Assembly (NCBI GenBank): GCA_025363025.1
Contig: JANYEO010000047.1
Coordinates: 1-6,437 of the forward strand
DNA length: 6,437 nucleotides
Reading direction: 5' to 3'
DNA from: Opitutia bacterium
GTDB lineage: Bacteria; Verrucomicrobiota; Verrucomicrobiia; Opitutales; JANYEO01
How positions within the stretch are numbered: the first letter of the stretch is position 1; each line of letters starts with the position of its first letter. Of this stretch, positions 6,189 through 6,437 are shown piece after piece. The position numbers and the translations under genes were made by a program. The notes below the pieces were generated by a model. The model saw nothing but the letters and a program-made list of their open reading frames with translations. It had not been told where the DNA came from and searched no databases.

Positions 6189-6437
6189 ATATAGTAAATC
6201 TAGTTGAATTAGCTCAAGCAAAAGAAGTGTTTTAAAGCATCATACAAGCGAGGGAATCCAGTAATTTTATCCTTAATCCAGCGTTTCATATTGGCCAAAA
6301 ATTTTTCTATCGGATTTAAATCCGGCGAATACGGCGGTAAGAATATTAATTGACAACCCACTGATTCTATTAATTCTCTTGTCTTTTGAGACTTATGAAA
6401 AGATGCATTATCCATAACCACAACTTGGCCGATTTTT
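6189..6437 (-). mobile_element. 3' part of an IS630-family insertion sequence, cut by the window edge
   Basis: The segment contains the end of an IS630-type transposase gene. About 18 bases past its stop comes TATAGTAAATCTAG from 6190, next to a TATA run. IS630 elements insert at TA, so the tip probably lies at about 6188-6192, right where the hypothetical gene begins. The rest of the element, if present, lies beyond 6437. Confidence 0.65.
6209..6437 (-). CDS. IS630-family transposase, C-terminal part (DDE_3 domain), 5' end outside window
   Basis: The frame is open to the window edge, reading KIGQVVVMDNASFHKS from 6436, and ends at TAA 6209-6211. It shows the second catalytic Asp in VVMDNASFH and the catalytic Glu in PDLNPIEKF with 34 residues between them, the DD34E spacing of IS630 transposases. 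LPPYSPDLNPIE is the family signature, and the basic NMKRWIKDKI tail follows as usual. The GTG at 6421 is only an internal codon, not the true start. The C-terminus appears natural. Whether the whole gene is intact cannot be judged here. Confidence 0.85.
   Translation of the reverse strand, partial: KIGQVVVMDNASFHKSQKTRELIESVGCQLIFLPPYSPDLNPIEKFLANMKRWIKDKITGFPRLYDALKHFFCLS

Overview
The window is AT-rich bacterial accessory DNA. It holds one very large plus-strand gene and, to its right, a strip of insertion-sequence (IS) debris on the minus strand. A secreted multi-domain protein rich in ankyrin repeats next to decayed IS3- and IS630-type transposase genes is typical of host-associated, often amoeba- or protist-dwelling, Gram-negative bacteria (for example Holosporales/Rickettsiales-like Alphaproteobacteria, or Legionellales). 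This placement is inferred from gene style only; no rRNA or core gene is present to fix it.

Layout. 1-333: very AT-rich upstream region with one plausible promoter directly before the large gene. 334-4245 (+): a protein of about 1303 residues with a Sec-type signal peptide, a complete glycosyltransferase family 8 (GT8) domain, a long ankyrin array that includes four ~94-residue super-repeats, a segment with the landmarks of an atypical (HipA/PI-kinase-like) kinase fold, and a second short ankyrin array at the C-terminus. 4246-4812: no convincing gene. It contains a near-perfect long hairpin (4290-4351) and a stretch of several small hairpins (about 4517-4780) that may be a structured RNA or an old mobile-element end. 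4813-5302 (-): the 3' part of an IS3-family element, with one recognisable terminal repeat and the C-terminal half of its transposase. About 5303-6188 (-): an unrecognised, probably beta-rich protein fragment whose C-terminus runs into the IS3 remnant and whose N-terminus abuts the next IS. 6189-6437 (-): the 3' part of an IS630-family element, cut by the window edge.

Interpretation. The main point of interest is the large gene: a predicted exported glycosyltransferase joined through ankyrin repeats to a kinase-like module, which would fit a host-directed effector carrying two enzyme activities. The genes to its right are not an operon with it. They lie on the other strand and look like fragments left by repeated IS insertion and rearrangement.
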